A DNA stretch of 64,000 nucleotides from Limnephilus marmoratus (GCA_917880885.1 OU862908.1:53837819-53901818), one strand, 5' to 3'; shown: positions 1-11,761, counted from the first letter of the stretch. Numbers and translations: made by a program. The notes: generated by a model not told the origin, from the letters alone.

Positions 1-121
1 AAACAAAATTTTAAAAGGATAAATACCAGGAGTGCAGAACTAAGCAAGGGAAAATATATTAAGAACATGTTTTTTTCAATTATTTCTGGCTTTTTGGGAA
101 AGGTGAATTTATATGCATTTA

Positions 122-440
122 ATTTTTTTTTTTTACATGAGCTCCGCACAGGAGGCCGTGGGGAAAATAATTTCCCTCAGGTCCTATGTCATCTTTGGGG
201 ATGCTGTGTGGAGGATTTTTTTTAAGGAAAGGAAGGAGATGAGAGTTCTGGGAAGGAAAAGGGTTTAAGGGGTGGGTAGGAATCTGGGGTTCAGTGTGTC
301 CTGGACATCCGCCTCCAAGACCTAGACAGACCTCACCCCATGAACCCGGACACCCCTACTAAATCACCAAACGTAGCGAACCACTTGAGGTGACCTATGG
401 CAGAGAAGTTGGTTATCCAATAAAGGACAACTTTGGGGAT
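122..440 (-). mobile_element. SINE-A copy, short form
   Basis: Read on the minus strand the copy ends in a poly-A tract (poly-T at 122-134) preceded by the family tail, GTGGAGCTCATGT in consensus. It lacks the roughly 150-bp central block found in the long copies, for example 62838-63306. Its head, with the ACCTATGGCAGAG motif read on plus, runs into the tandem array. No encoded protein is expected. Confidence 0.75.
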
Positions 441-1490
441 TTGTATTTCTACATTACATTATATACAACGGGTACCTGGCATGCGTTGCAACAACACTGT
501 AACCTCGGGGTCAACTTAACTGTAATGGTTCCATTCCAAGTTCCGGGAAACTACATTATAATTCAAGCGCCTTGCAAACGCATGCACTGTATTATAACAT
601 TATATACAACGGGTACCCGGCATGCGTTGCAACATTACTGTAATCTCGGGGTCAACTTAACTGTAATGGTTCCATTCCAAGTTCCGGAAAACTACATTAT
701 AATGCAAGAGCCTTACAAACGCCTGCTTTATATTATAACATTATATACAAAGGGTACCCGGCATGCGTTGCAAGATCACTGTAACCTCAGGGTCAACTTA
801 ACTGTAATGGTTCCATTCCAAGTTCCTGGAAACTACATTATAATACAAGCGCCTTGCAAACGCCTGCTTTATATTATAACATTATATACAAAGGGTACCC
901 GGCATGCGTTGCAACATCGCTGTAACCTCGGGGTCAACTTAACTGTAATGGTTCCATTCCAAGTTCCGGGAAACTACATTATAATTCAAGCGCCTTGCAA
1001 ACGCATGCAATGTATTATAACATTATATACAACGGGTACCCGGCATGCGTTGCAACATCACTGTAATCTCGGGGTCAACTTTACTGTAATGGTTCCATTC
1101 CAAGTTCCGGGAAACTACATTATAATGCAAGCGCCTTGCAAACGCCTGCTTTATATTATAACATTATATACAACGGGTACCCGGCATGCGTTGCAACATC
1201 ACTGTAATCTCGGGGTCAACTTAACTGTAATGGTTCCATTCCAAGTTCCGGGAAACTACATTATAATGCAAGCGCCTTGCAAACGCCTGTTTTATATTAT
1301 AAAATTATATACAAAGGGTTCCCGGCATGCGTTGCAACATCACTGTAACCTCGGGATCAACTTAACTGTATTCCATTCCAAGTTCAGGGAAACTACATTA
1401 TTATGCAAGCGCCTTGCAAATGCCTGCACTATATTATAACATTATATACAACGGGTACCCGGCATGCGTTGCAAAGTCACTGTAACCTCA
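430..1490. repeat. Tandem array of 141-bp units, about 8 copies
   Basis: The landmark GGTAC recurs at 471, 612, 753, 894, 1035 and 1176, degenerate at 1317, then at 1454. The spacing is exactly 141 bp until the last step of 137. Each unit carries the palindromes GGGTACCC and GCATGC and the word GTTGCAAC. Because 141 is a multiple of three, one frame stays open through most of the array and yields a 349-codon open frame at 390-1439 with a 47-residue periodic product. I regard this as a by-product of the period and not a gene. Confidence 0.95.
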
Positions 1491-1562
1491 GGTTTCTTCA
1501 TATAATTAATTTAACACACACTCCTCCTCGCTTCATCCACATTCACACGCAAATCGCAAAGT

Positions 1563-1604
1563 GTTTTAACCCGTCAGTTGCTTCTGCAACGGGCAAAACC
1601 TAGT
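1563..1604 (+). mobile_element. Probable Helitron-type 3' terminus, copy A
   Basis: A stem (CCCGT-TGC against GCAACGGG, interrupted by a CAGT bulge) lies about 7 bp before a terminal CTAG followed by T. Helitrons typically end in a GC-rich hairpin a few bases before CTRR and insert next to T. The identical end is at 4478-4520. Helitron-type non-autonomous elements often carry internal minisatellites, which fits the array. The 5' terminus was not identified, so the family call is an inference. Confidence 0.5.
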
Positions 1605-2870
1605 ATATAGTATTTATTGGTTTTGGGAAAGGTCTTTTTCCGCGCACTTTTTTGTTGACGCAAAAACGACCAGTACGCCCTTTGCGTTTCACCCACCTCA
1701 AGGTTCACTTTCGGTTGAAGCAAATTCGGAATGAAAACTGTAAGCAAATTTTTAATGACAAAATAAAATATATACAGGGGTTTATTCTCCGATACGAATC
1801 GGCGGCGAAAACTAGAAGCTCTGCTCGAATCACTCGATTCGGCTCGGTCATATTTCCCGCCGACAGATGGCGTTGGTAAAAAAAAAAATGACGAAAAAAC
1901 CCCTTAATTTCACAAAGGAAAATGCTAGGACCGTTGACGCAGATCTCAAATGTCAAAGTTTTAGCCTAACAAAACGGAACTCTCGGCGGTTTGGGTCGTT
2001 GTTTTTCGGAAAACCACATTGCCGCCGAAAAACCGATTCCGGGCTAGATGTTTTTTAAAAATACGATAGTCTGAGAGATTCCGCAACTTTTAATAACAAT
2101 AAAACATACGATTCTCATATAAAATATGTCAGGAGATCCTGACAAAACTCGAAATTTTCCGAAAAAAAATCATCAAAACACGTGCTCACAGATTCCATCG
2201 GAAGTTTAATTATTGCTGGCCAGTTCAAATTAACACGTTTTTCATTCGGGGTAGGTACCTACTTACTTCGGTAGTATTGCAAATATGATGAAAAAAGCAA
2301 AGATTGCCGGAATCTAAGGAAATGCGCAGGTACCTACCTGAATGGGTACCTACACAACGAATTAGGTTTTAATGCAATAAATACTAAGGTAAGGTTGTTT
2401 CGATGATACTAAATAATTCAAATTTTTTTTTTTAAGTTAATTTTCACGTTCTGTGTTGGTTCTACTCAAGTTCTGTTTTTTCTCAATAAAGGCCAGTTAC
2501 ATCACAAAACTGAAATAATTACGGAACTTTCTAGAACTGAAAATTGACAAGAAAAATTTGTAAAATTGTCAATTATTTTTTTTAAACAACCCAGCCTTAT
2601 TATTTTTATGTTATGTTATTTTTAAATGTGCAGATTATCTATTTGGATATTGTGAAGTAACAAAAAAATATATATATTAAAATGTTCTAGGTAGGTACTT
2701 TCTTGCAGGGACTTTTTTCCTTTAAAAATAAAACATGATATTGAATAAAATTATTTGTGCTGAAAAGAAGTTTTTATAAAATTATTTTATGCTCAACAAC
2801 ATAATGGCGTCGTTTTGGTGAAATATTACAACAAAGTACCTACTTAGTACTTACAATACAACTACAAATA
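1604..2870. other. Unassigned AT-rich spacer between macro-repeat copies
   Basis: No coding region recognised. Several short GTAGGTACCTAC-type words cluster at 2252-2270, 2329-2352, 2693-2700 and 2836-2850. A somewhat GC-richer part lies at 1640-2050, where short open frames exist on both strands without any recognisable motif. Confidence 0.5.
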
Positions 2871-3008
2871 GTGAGCTCTGGTATCATGAAATTATGCATT
2901 GCTAAACCGTTCATCCGATTGCGACGAAATTTTGGGGGAGCGGTCGACTACCTGTTCCCTTTGTAGGCGCTCATTCCTCGCTTCATCCGCATTCAGACAT
3001 CGTTTTTT
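2871..3008. repeat. Fragment related to the macro-repeat subterminal region
   Basis: The stretch TCCTCGCTTCATCCGCATTC near 2976 matches 1516-1545 and 4440-4470 next to the Helitron-like ends. It is cut off by a T-run and SINE-A sequence at 3002-3009. It may be a truncated third copy of the same subterminal sequence. Confidence 0.45.
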
Positions 3009-3188
3009 TCGAAGGAGAGAAGAGTTCTGGGAAGGAAAAGGGTTTAAGGGATGGGTAGGAATCTGGGCTTCAGTGTGTCCTGATCATCAGACCTAGACAC
3101 ACCTCATCCCATGAACCCGGGCACCCCTGCTAAATCACTAAGCGTAGCGAATCACCTAGGGTGACCTATGGCAGAGGTGTTGGTTAAA
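3009..3188 (-). mobile_element. SINE-A fragment
   Basis: The sequence from GGAGAGAAGAGTTCTGGG to TATGGCAGAGGTGTTGG follows the family order, but the poly-A tail region is missing and the copy stops at the G-rich tract. It is of the short form, lacking the central block. Confidence 0.7.
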
Positions 3189-3292
3189 AAAGAGGGGGGA
3201 TGAAAACCAGGGAGGGGGGAGGGTAACCTGGGAAGGGGGAGGGGAACCCGGGAGGGGGTTTTGCGGGATGAAGGAAGGGGGGGGGGGGGGAG
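3189..3292. repeat. G-rich minisatellite with potential G-quadruplexes
   Basis: About three imperfect 20-bp units of the form AACCnGGGAnGGGGGAGGGG are followed by a run of at least 13 G at 3277-3290. Many G-triplets lie on one strand, enough for several quadruplex-forming sets. This is an isolated GC island in AT-rich DNA. Confidence 0.8.
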
Positions 3293-3463
3293 TAGAGTAC
3301 GCTATGAAAGAATATTTTTTCTGTTCTTTTTTTAATCGAATAAAACGAAATTTTAAAAGGATAAATGCCAGGAGTGCAGAACTAAGAAAGGGAAAATATA
3401 TAAAGAACATGTTTTTTTTCAATTATTTCTGGCTTTTTGGGAAAGGTGAATTTATATGCATTT

Positions 3464-3772
3464 AATTTTTTTTTTACATGAGCTCCGCACAGGAGGCCGT
3501 GGGGAAAATAATTTCCCTCAGGTCCTATGTCATCTTTGGGGATGCTGTGTGGATGATTTTTTTTAGGAAAGGAAGGAGATGAGAGTTTTGGAAAGGAAAA
3601 GGGTTTAAGGGGTGGGTAGGAATCTGGGGTTCAGTGTGTCCTGGGCATCCGCCTCCAAGACCTAGGCAGACCTCACCCCATAAACCCGGGCACCCCTACT
3701 AAATCACCAAACGTAGCGAACCACTTGAGGTGACCTATGGCAGAGGTGTTGGTTATCCAATAAAGGTCAACT
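3464..3772 (-). mobile_element. SINE-A copy, short form, inside macro-repeat B
   Basis: Same internal deletion, same neighbours and nearly the same sequence as the copy at 122-440. It is therefore a duplicate of that insertion and not an independent one. Confidence 0.75.
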
Positions 3773-3774
3773 TT

Positions 3775-4408
3775 GGGGATTTGTATTTCTACATGACACT
3801 ATATACAACGGGTACCCGGCATGCGTTGCAACAACATTGTAACCTCGGGGTCAACTTAAATGTAATGGTTCCATTCCAAGTTCCTGGAAACTACATTATA
3901 ATTCAAGCGCCTTGCAAACGCATGCAATGTATTATAACATTATATACAACGGGTACCCGGCATGCGTTGCAACATCACTGTAATCTCGGGGTCAACTTAA
4001 CTGTAATGGTTCCATTCCAAGTTCCGGGAAACTACATTATAATGCAAGCGCCTTGCAAACGCCTGCTTTATATTATAACATTATATACAAAGGGTACCCG
4101 GCATGCGTTGCAAGATCGCTGTAACCTCGGGGTCAACTTAACTGTAATGGTTCCATTCTAAGTTCCGAGAAACTACATTATAATACAAGCGACTTGCAAA
4201 CGCCTGTTTTATATTATAACATTATATACAAAGGGTTCCGGCATGCGTTGCAACATCACTGTAACCTCGGGATCAACTTAACTGTATTCCATTCCAAGTT
4301 AAGGGAAACTACATTATTATGCAAGCGCCTTGCAAATGCCTGCACTATATTATAACATTATATACAACGGGTACCCGGCATGCGTTGCAAAGTCACTGTA
4401 ACCTCAGG
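3775..4408. repeat. Tandem array of 141-bp units, about 5 copies
   Basis: GGTAC landmarks lie at 3811, 3952 and 4093, a degenerate one at 4234, and the last at 4370. Spacing is 141 bp except the last step of 136. The order of unit variants matches the first and last units of copy A, so the length difference lies in the middle of the array. The open frame at 3730-4161 is again a by-product of the 3n period. Confidence 0.95.
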
Positions 4409-4477
4409 TTTCTTCATATAACTAATTTAACACACACTCCTCCTCGCTTCATCCACATTCACACGCAAATCGCAAAG

Positions 4478-4520
4478 TGTTTTAACCCGTCAGTTGCTTC
4501 TGCAACGGGCAAAACCTAGT
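4478..4520 (+). mobile_element. Probable Helitron-type 3' terminus, copy B
   Basis: Same interrupted hairpin and CTAG|T end as at 1563-1604. The DNA beyond the end differs between the two copies (TATATAG versus TTAAACG), which marks CTAG as a true element or duplication boundary. Confidence 0.5.
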
Positions 4521-6868
4521 TTAAACGTATTGCGCGTCAGAAACTTAGACATTTTGTTAGCTTCTGACGTCCATTGGAACGTATAAATCCAGTACAAGGA
4601 AAGGATATCATTTTATATCTGAGGAGGCGGAAACATCGTGCTTTTGATTTCAGTTCACGTATCAATGAATCCATAGACATTTAAACTACAAGTGGCCTTA
4701 ATAAGCGGTTGATTATACTTGGATATAAAAACAAACAAACATTTTATTCACATCATGGACCTAAAAAGCTTTGCCAATTTCCTCTTCCGTATATTTTTAT
4801 ATTCATCGAAAAGATAAACGAGAGGAAAGGCAATATTTTTTATTACATTTTGAATTATGAGAATTTTTCGTGTTGTCATGTCAAATCAAGAGATGGCTCA
4901 TGATATCACAAAAACAAAGTCATTATTTTTTGCCTCGTTGTTTTAGAATAATACGAAAAACCTTTATTTTATGTGGAAAGCAGAGAAGAAAATTAACATA
5001 ATGATTTGTTATTTTTATCATTGTTTCTTCGCTGAAACATTTTCAGTTCAAATAATAATAACCCGTGAAGGTTATTCAAATGGAAAATAACATTTCTAAA
5101 CATACTAACATACGTACGAATAATTTTTCCTTTCATTTATTGTGGCATTCAACAATAAATAAATTTTTCATATTAAAATAAAAATATCAACCATGCATAG
5201 GTACTGCTGACGTTTTGGATCTTTAATAAGAATTAAGGTATATAATTTTATAAAATTTTCCATTAGAAAAACTTCTCAGTATTCCTACGTAATTTTTGCA
5301 CATGGTACTATTTATAGCGTTTAAATCTCTTTTAAGAAATAACCTAAGAAGAACGAAAGCATTAGCATTCGTATTCGGTATTTAGATGAAGAGAATTTAT
5401 AATTAATAACTTGTTTCAAACGCCTTGCGATAAAATTCAAATTATTTCTGAAATGGAAACAAAATCAATTCAATTATAAGAGAGAAGTTTAAATAAGAAT
5501 TATTAAGTATCTCTAAATTCTCGCTAATTCATGTCCAGCAAAGAAGTTTTGGGATAGAATTTATTCTTCAACCACAGGAACCCGTTTTGTGATGGAAAAT
5601 TTTATAATACATTTCAGATAACTGGGAAATTTAATGAGTAATAATCAGATAATACATGAGTGAGATGAATGAGTATATTTTTAGGTTTTAATTTTAAGGA
5701 ATAATATTTTTAGGTTTTAAGTTTTTTTTTAAATACCTGTTAAATGAAAAGTTATTAACTCTCACAACAATATCTGGAGCCATATGAAAACATATGTGAT
5801 GTCTTCGCTCGCTTCTAGCAATAAAATAACATATCTTTTAAGAGATATCCGTATAGAATAGAAATTACATACTATGCCGAACGTGCGGCACGCTTGTCAC
5901 TTTGATGTATGAACTTTGCGGGTGATAGTGAGCTTTGGAACCTAGTTTTCAAATGTAATATCCATACTTCACTCGAAGTTATCACTATTGCTTTCACATG
6001 CCTGCTGTATAATACTAAATGTGGGCCAAGATCGGGATATTTCCAGGGACAGGCTGGTGACTAAGACAACTCATCAAATAGCTAAGTTTCTCTTAGAAAG
6101 CGGTCTCCCTCCAGAATTGTTCACATAAATTCCACTTGTTCGTTCTACCTGCCTCGCCCATGTTCCATAGGACCTTTGTCGTGAATACGTCACCGGCGAA
6201 GGAAGTTGCTTCCGCCCCATGGGAATATCCGCCGAGAGCCTACTCCCCTAAACCTATTATTTTACCCAGCACACTTTGGGGCCACCGACGGCTATAATAT
6301 TGAAAGAAACTGAAAGAAAGTTTGAAAAAAAAGTGTTTCCTGTCGTCATTTTCAGAAGAGGAATGATTGAAAGTCTTACACAGACTAAGGTGACGTCGTA
6401 AGTCTTACACGAGTGTGGGTTATACAAATAATAATACGTTACGAGAAATAATTCAGCCATCATTTTCAAATAATATCGTACTGGATTTTCATTCAGTATT
6501 CACCTACATTCATGGTATTATTTAAGTGAAAAGAAAACCTAGATTAATATTATTTATTTTTAACCCAGATTAATCTTAGTTTAATCATTGCCTAACTTTT
6601 TAGCACGATTCTACTTTAAAACTTCTAAACGCAGGCAATATTTTGTCACTGTACGTACATTAAAAATATTTTTTCGAGTTGATTCGGTGATGAAATAAGT
6701 TGTTTGAAAACCTTGAAATGAAATAACGGAAGGATGACGGATAATTTGATTGCTTTCCTTGAAAATAAGCTTTCAGGTTAATTAATTTATGGATTCCACA
6801 ATTCTTTCCAGAATTTACCTAAAGCTCTTTTAACAGTGCTAAAAGCGAAAAAGACTAGCATATATATA
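4521..6868. other. Unassigned AT-rich region
   Basis: No coding motif or dispersed repeat recognised. A GC-richer patch at 6000-6260 was read in all frames without a recognisable domain. Short open frames here are at the length expected by chance. Confidence 0.5.
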
Positions 6869-7340
6869 TTTTTTTACATTATGTAGATCAGTAGCTTCAC
6901 ACAGAAGACCCTGAGAAAAAATACCCTGCGCCATCATTGAGAATGATGTGTGGAGGGTTTTTTATGGGAAAGGAAGGAGAGAAAGTTCTGGGATGGAAAA
7001 AGGTATGAGAGGTGGGTAGGAATCTGATGGTTAATATGTCCAGGAGTGACGTATGAATCCACACCTCCCACTGCGGTGCCAGGTGATCGGTCGAGAGAGT
7101 CTTGGCAGGAGAGGTAAAAACGTCTCCCTCAACCAGTCTCTTCCGATCCGGCCCACCACGCAGTAGGTGGGCAAACTCATTGGCCATCAAGATCTAGACA
7201 AACTTCATCTCATGAATCCGGGAACCCCTGCTATGTCGCCAAACGTATTGAACCACTTGGGGTGACTTATGGCAGGGATGTTGGTTATTCAATAAATCGT
7301 CCATATGCGACGGTACCCACACCCGCCTACCACATCAGCT
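6869..7340 (-). mobile_element. SINE-A copy, long form
   Basis: It starts at a T-run and shows the diverged tail (CACACAGAAGACCCTGAG on plus). It then has the central block with GGTCGAGAGAGTCTTGGC, CCGATCCGGCC and AGTAGGTGGGC, and ends in TTGGTTATTCAATAAA and a CCCGCC-rich head. The central block distinguishes it from the short copies. Confidence 0.75.
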
Positions 7341-8411
7341 TATCAAAGAGAAAGATACCTTTTAGGTTATTATTATTTGATAAATTACCTATGAATTACT
7401 ACCTAAAGATTGTTCATGAAAATGATACTTTGCCGTTTTGCCGATGAGATCTTGTCTTATATAGAAATTTCAATCTGCTTTTATAATATTATATTCGTAC
7501 GTCTATTGATAAAAACTCGTCATTAACCCGATTCTTACTAAACACCTACGTAAAAAATAAATTTTAAATTCTTCGATTCATTTTACAGAATTAAAATATA
7601 TTTTTAGATCTACGTCGTTGTTTTTTTAAATCATCATTTATTTCACATTCTACGAGAACTACGAGCGCTGGGCTTAACGAGTTATCCATTATGGAGATGA
7701 CGCTGCAACTGACGTGACTGATGCCGTCATGCTATGATTTCAAAGTAACGTGAATCCAGTGGTGTTTTTTTGATTTTTTTTCTAAAAATACATCCTTTGA
7801 CACGTTACCTACAAGCAAACGCCGAAAAAGTGATAAGTGACAATAGCGTTAACTATTCCTGGATGCAACTCTCAACTTCAAATTTTCGATTGAGAGTCGC
7901 CAATTTTGTATTCAGTGATTAAATAAACTATTCATTCATGGAATATAAAAAAAATACTTATGAAAGAAATAATTCAACATCATTGATATATTTTTTTAGG
8001 TAACCGAAACCCCAATGAAGGTGGCACTACATAACTCCTTAAAAAAGTCATTGAAAGTGATGAAAAAAAAATAGGTTACATTTGTAGGTTAGGTTAAGAT
8101 ATGAGCAATTTTATTTTTCATCAATTTTAATGATTTTTCGAAGGGGTGTTCAAATTCCACTACGCTGAGTTGTCACTGAATGAATTTGAACGTGCTAAGT
8201 GTATGAAATATTTCTGAATTACCACGGCCCATTTTGAAATACAAAAATCACAATGTGTAAGATATTTTGGCATTCTTAATGATGTTGAGTATTGAGCTGA
8301 TATTTTGCTTTAATTGAATAATGACGGTGTTAACTTACTAGGATTTCAAGCTGATAGCTTTCTAAGTACGTATTATTTCCACCGAAACGACCGACGCGCG
8401 ACATGTGAAAT
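7341..8411. other. Unassigned AT-rich region
   Basis: No recognisable gene. Two partly complementary stretches (around 8035-8065 and 8115-8145) could pair weakly, but no element boundary is visible. Confidence 0.45.
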
Positions 8412-8749
8412 ATATATTTTTTTTTACATGAGCTCCACACAGGAGGCCCTGAGGATAGTAATTTCCCTCAGGGCCTATGTCATCTTTGGGGATGCTGTGT
8501 GGAGGGTTTTTTAGGGAAAGGAAGGAGAGGAGAGTTCTGGGAAGGAAAAGGGTTTAAGGGATGGGTAGGAATCTGGGGTTCAGTGTGTCCTGGACATCCG
8601 CCTCCAAGACCTAGACAAACCTCACCCCATGAACCTGGGCACCCCTGCTAAATCACCAAACGTAGTGAACCACTTGGGGTGACCTATGGCAGAGGTGTTG
8701 GTTATCCAATAAAGATTCCCGGGGCGGCGGTACCCATTCCCGCCTCCCA
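8412..8749 (-). mobile_element. SINE-A copy, short form
   Basis: One of the best preserved short copies. It runs from a T-run and ACATGAGCTCCACACAGG through GATGCTGTGTGGAGGG to GGCGGCGGTACCC and CGCCTCCCAAATTG. It gives the full length of the short form, about 335 bp. Confidence 0.8.
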
Positions 8750-8974
8750 AATTGAATATAATATATTATGTAGACCATTTTCCATTTTGCTGTGGAGCTC
8801 GAGGCTCTTTAAAAAATACCAATATTACAAATTTCTAATCCAAAAAATTATATAGTCTGTAGTGTGCATCTATCTTGAAGTACCTACCTAAAGCCGGTAA
8901 TATGTATAGGCGGTTTAACAGCACGATTTAGCAGCGCTGCTGAGTCGCTTTTGATGCAATCGGATCTCGCTGCT

Positions 8975-9730
8975 GATAATAATAATCATAATAATTGGCT
9001 AATTTATATAGCGCCGTTTTCGTGAAAAATCACTTCAAGGGCGCTGTACAAATAAATATATAAAATAATTGACATTACTGGCTTGTAACTAAGATTTACA
9101 ATTACAACTGGTGACTTGCATCTAAGACTTATAGCTACTTATATTACTTACTGGCTTACAACTAAGATTTACAATTATAACTAGTGACTTACATCTAAGA
9201 CTTATAGCTAGTGACTTATGACTAAGACATATACTAAGACATATAATGTGACTTAATAACATACATATTAACAATTAAGATTAGCGCCAGAAGAAGTAGG
9301 AAGTTTTTACGTAATATTACAATTTGAGAACACGGGTGCAACAATGATCTTAATGGGTTAACTGGATTTACGGGAAGGTAAAGACATTTTAAATAAATTA
9401 ACTAAATTAATTGTCGATCTTTACCGCATTAAGGTGATTCATGGCTCAATATTAAACAGATTGAGTTATCACAATTAGATTACATTAAACAGATTAAGTT
9501 AACTATAAACAAGGAGAAAAGAAAAAAACTATTAAAAGTTTAAATAGTATGATGAATTTATGGAAATGAGTATCGGAAAAAATGAGTTTTCAGTTTGGAT
9601 CTAAATTCCGCTGAGTTGGTTATGCATCTCAATTCCATAGGAAGTTTATTCCAAGCTTCAGGGCCGGATATTGCGAATTCACGATCACCAAACTTAGTGT
9701 TCGGATTTCGCTTAGGTTCTTTCAAAATAT
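8975..9730 (-). mobile_element. CR1/L2-type LINE, 3' end
   Basis: On the minus strand 9725-9540 reads as a reverse-transcriptase C-terminus with F-G-D-R-E-F and G-P-E-A-W-N-K-L-P and no stop, matching the known CR1/L2 C-terminal signature. About 550 bp of 3' UTR follows. It ends with GGCGCTATATAAATTAG and a TAAT-type microsatellite at 8978-8999, a typical CR1/L2 end. The UTR holds an imperfect duplication of about 75 bp (9073-9143 and 9151-9215). Everything upstream in the element is missing, so the copy is dead. Confidence 0.75.
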
Positions 9731-10359
9731 AGTATACTAATTAAAAAATTATATATAAAATATTGAGCACTGAGTTGCAACTGCCAATGGTGTTTAATCT
9801 GACCGTTTAGATTAATAATACCTATATATTTTGCTTTTACTCTAATACTTATGAAAAATGTCGGCTTTGGGTAACTGAGTAACGTAATAAACGTTGTAAC
9901 AAAATTATTTTTACCGCCATTAATATTTTCAGGAAGTTGAGAATCTACATAATATTATTGGAAAATTCTACGAAGAAAAGGCAAAAATTTACATACTTAG
10001 CTTATTTGCAGAATAAAACAGTATTATGCCTACTTAACTGATAATTTCAGGAAAAACGAAAAAAATATTTCGTAATTATAGATACCTAGTTACATTTGAA
10101 CCCGAACACCACCGACATTAGAAATATAAAAATTTACCTGAAACCATCAGATTTCATTTCCCGTAATCTAAGGATGATCAAAAGAAGAAAAACTCTGTTT
10201 AAAATCTCCGAATTCCACAAACTTTTTTATGGATTAGTAAATACTGGATCGACGTTGATAACTGTGTTCGTGTACAAATTTAATTTTAATTTTATTTTTT
10301 ATTTATTTACTGAAGAAACAAACAGTACATTATTTACAGTGGTGAAATTTTTTTACAGT
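9731..10359. other. Unassigned AT-rich region
   Basis: An 89-codon open frame on plus at 10096-10365 has no recognisable motif and an AT-driven composition. I do not call it a gene. Confidence 0.4.
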
Positions 10360-10530
10360 TATTAAGTATATTTCAAGGTGGGTACCTATGATACGTTTCA
10401 TTGAAATATCTTATTTATATTAAGTGATTACCGGGTGATATGCGTAGTGGGCAGGTGTGTGTGTGAGTACTTCTGTAGATGTGAGAAGTGGCGATGAATG
10501 TATGTATGTATGCGCCTTGAATAATTTGCA

Positions 10531-11040
10531 TTATTGACATGATGCTTTTTTAAATTTGGGAAGTGAATCGGAGAAAATGTCGATGTTAAAATTTAGACGA
10601 ACATTATTGAACATATGAAAAGCACGGTTAATCGGCGAATTAGTTGCTGCATTTGTTTTATAATTATGCATGTGGAATAATTCTGTATGACGTGTACTTC
10701 TTAAGGGTATGTTAAAATTAATTAGGGAAATAAGTTCGGTAGAGTCGATGTTATTATTTAAAATTCTATGTATAAATGTTAAATCAGCTATTGCTCGCCT
10801 TTGTTGCAAAGTTTGAAATGTGCGTTCAAAGTTATTGTTGAATTTAAAGGTAAAATATTTTATGAATTTGTGTTGAATGTTTTCTATGTTATCAATATAC
10901 CGTTTGTACTGCGGGTTCCAAATTGGGGAGGCATATTCCAGTGTACTTCTGACTAATGCAAAATATAATGCATCATACCAATTTGATGGAGTAATATGAA
11001 GCCCTGCTGAAAACCAGCTGCTTTTCAGGAGAAATCCTGA
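10531..11040 (-). pseudogene. Jockey/CR1-like LINE reverse transcriptase, C-terminal part
   Basis: One frame is open on the minus strand from about 11035 to the stop at 10531. It reads L-Y-F-A-L-V-R-S, L-E-Y-A-S-P-I-W-N-P, L-Q-Q-R-R-A-I-A-D-L-T-F, I-N-F-N-I-P and a final D-I-F-S-D-S-L-P-K-F. This is the thumb and C-terminal part of insect non-LTR reverse transcriptases. The catalytic palm and the endonuclease are absent, so it is a 5'-truncated dead copy. Downstream (10370-10530) looks like its AT-rich 3' UTR. It belongs to a different family from the LINE at 8975-9730. Confidence 0.75.
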
Positions 11041-11760
11041 ATTTTAGCTGAGCAGTTGCCTTTTGATCAATAGAATCAATGATAAAAGAAAAACAAAATG
11101 TATATTACAAAAATAAAAATTTGGTAGTCCATGAAATAGAAATACTAGCAAAAAACGGTGTAAATCTTGATAGCAGTTTCGATACCGTATTTTTCGGAGC
11201 TATTGATCGAAATATGAAAATTAATCACAAGTTTCTGAATAACAAGTTTCCACTCTTGCTCAATTCTCAATGTCAGGAAATATCGGAGACATAAACACAC
11301 TGAAAACTAGATAACGACACCCTACTGGCAGAAATATTATTTCTCTTCCTCTCTCGTGGGATTTTGCTTACCCCGTAAATCAACATACCAGACTGGAATA
11401 CAAAGTTAATAAATCATCTCTCACACAAACTTGCCTTACACTCATCCCACCATGATCCACCCAAACAGATAACACACAATCACATCACACCAACACCAGA
11501 GCACCTTTACAGATCGTCAAACAATTCTAAAAACACAATTAGAAAACCGATATAACGGCGTGTATCTATATTTTGTACCCATATTGTACGCGAATGATTC
11601 TTAGTTATACTAATATTTATTAATTCTGCCAGAAATGAAAAAAAATATGTCAGGTGGCGCAACAGTCTTCACCCCTTTCGGAAGAAACTCTCTTTTTTGT
11701 AAATGGGCTTATATCATCACGACTTTGACATATTTGTAAAATGAACAGAAGCAGAATACA
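11041..11760. other. Unassigned region with a 71-codon open frame
   Basis: The plus frame 11079-11294 contains no motif that I recognise. The rest is AT-rich with a CA-rich patch at 11400-11540. No boundary or terminal repeat was seen. Confidence 0.35.
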
Positions 11761-11761
11761 C

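Larger units (their letters stand above)
1..1603. repeat. Macro-repeat copy A, cut by the window edge
   Basis: This block recurs at 3343-4519. Both copies hold, in order, a short AT-rich leader, a SINE-A copy, a 141-bp tandem array and a hairpin followed by CTAG. Base 1 aligns with base 3343 and base 1603 with 4519. The lengths differ by 426 bp, which is three array units plus 3 bp. The SINE-A insertion is shared, so it came before the duplication. The left end lies outside the window. Confidence 0.85.
3343..4519. repeat. Macro-repeat copy B
   Basis: Second copy of the block at 1-1603. It contains its own SINE-A copy, five array units and the hairpin-CTAG end. Most differences from copy A are single substitutions, which suggests a recent duplication with later array contraction or expansion. 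Confidence 0.85.

Noticed and set aside
390..1439. Long repetitive open frame as a protein gene
   Set aside because: It is produced by a tandem array whose 141-bp unit is a multiple of three. No start context, signal, domain or codon-position bias supports translation, and the second array shows a different, shorter frame.
3156..3422. Proline-rich minus frame of 88 codons
   Set aside because: It reads through the G-rich minisatellite and is a composition artefact.
1..4519. CRISPR-like array
   Set aside because: Units are contiguous 141-bp tandem repeats without unique spacers, and the context is eukaryotic.
6000..6260. GC-richer patch as an exon
   Set aside because: No frame longer than chance, no splice-site pair with a coding signature and no domain motif.
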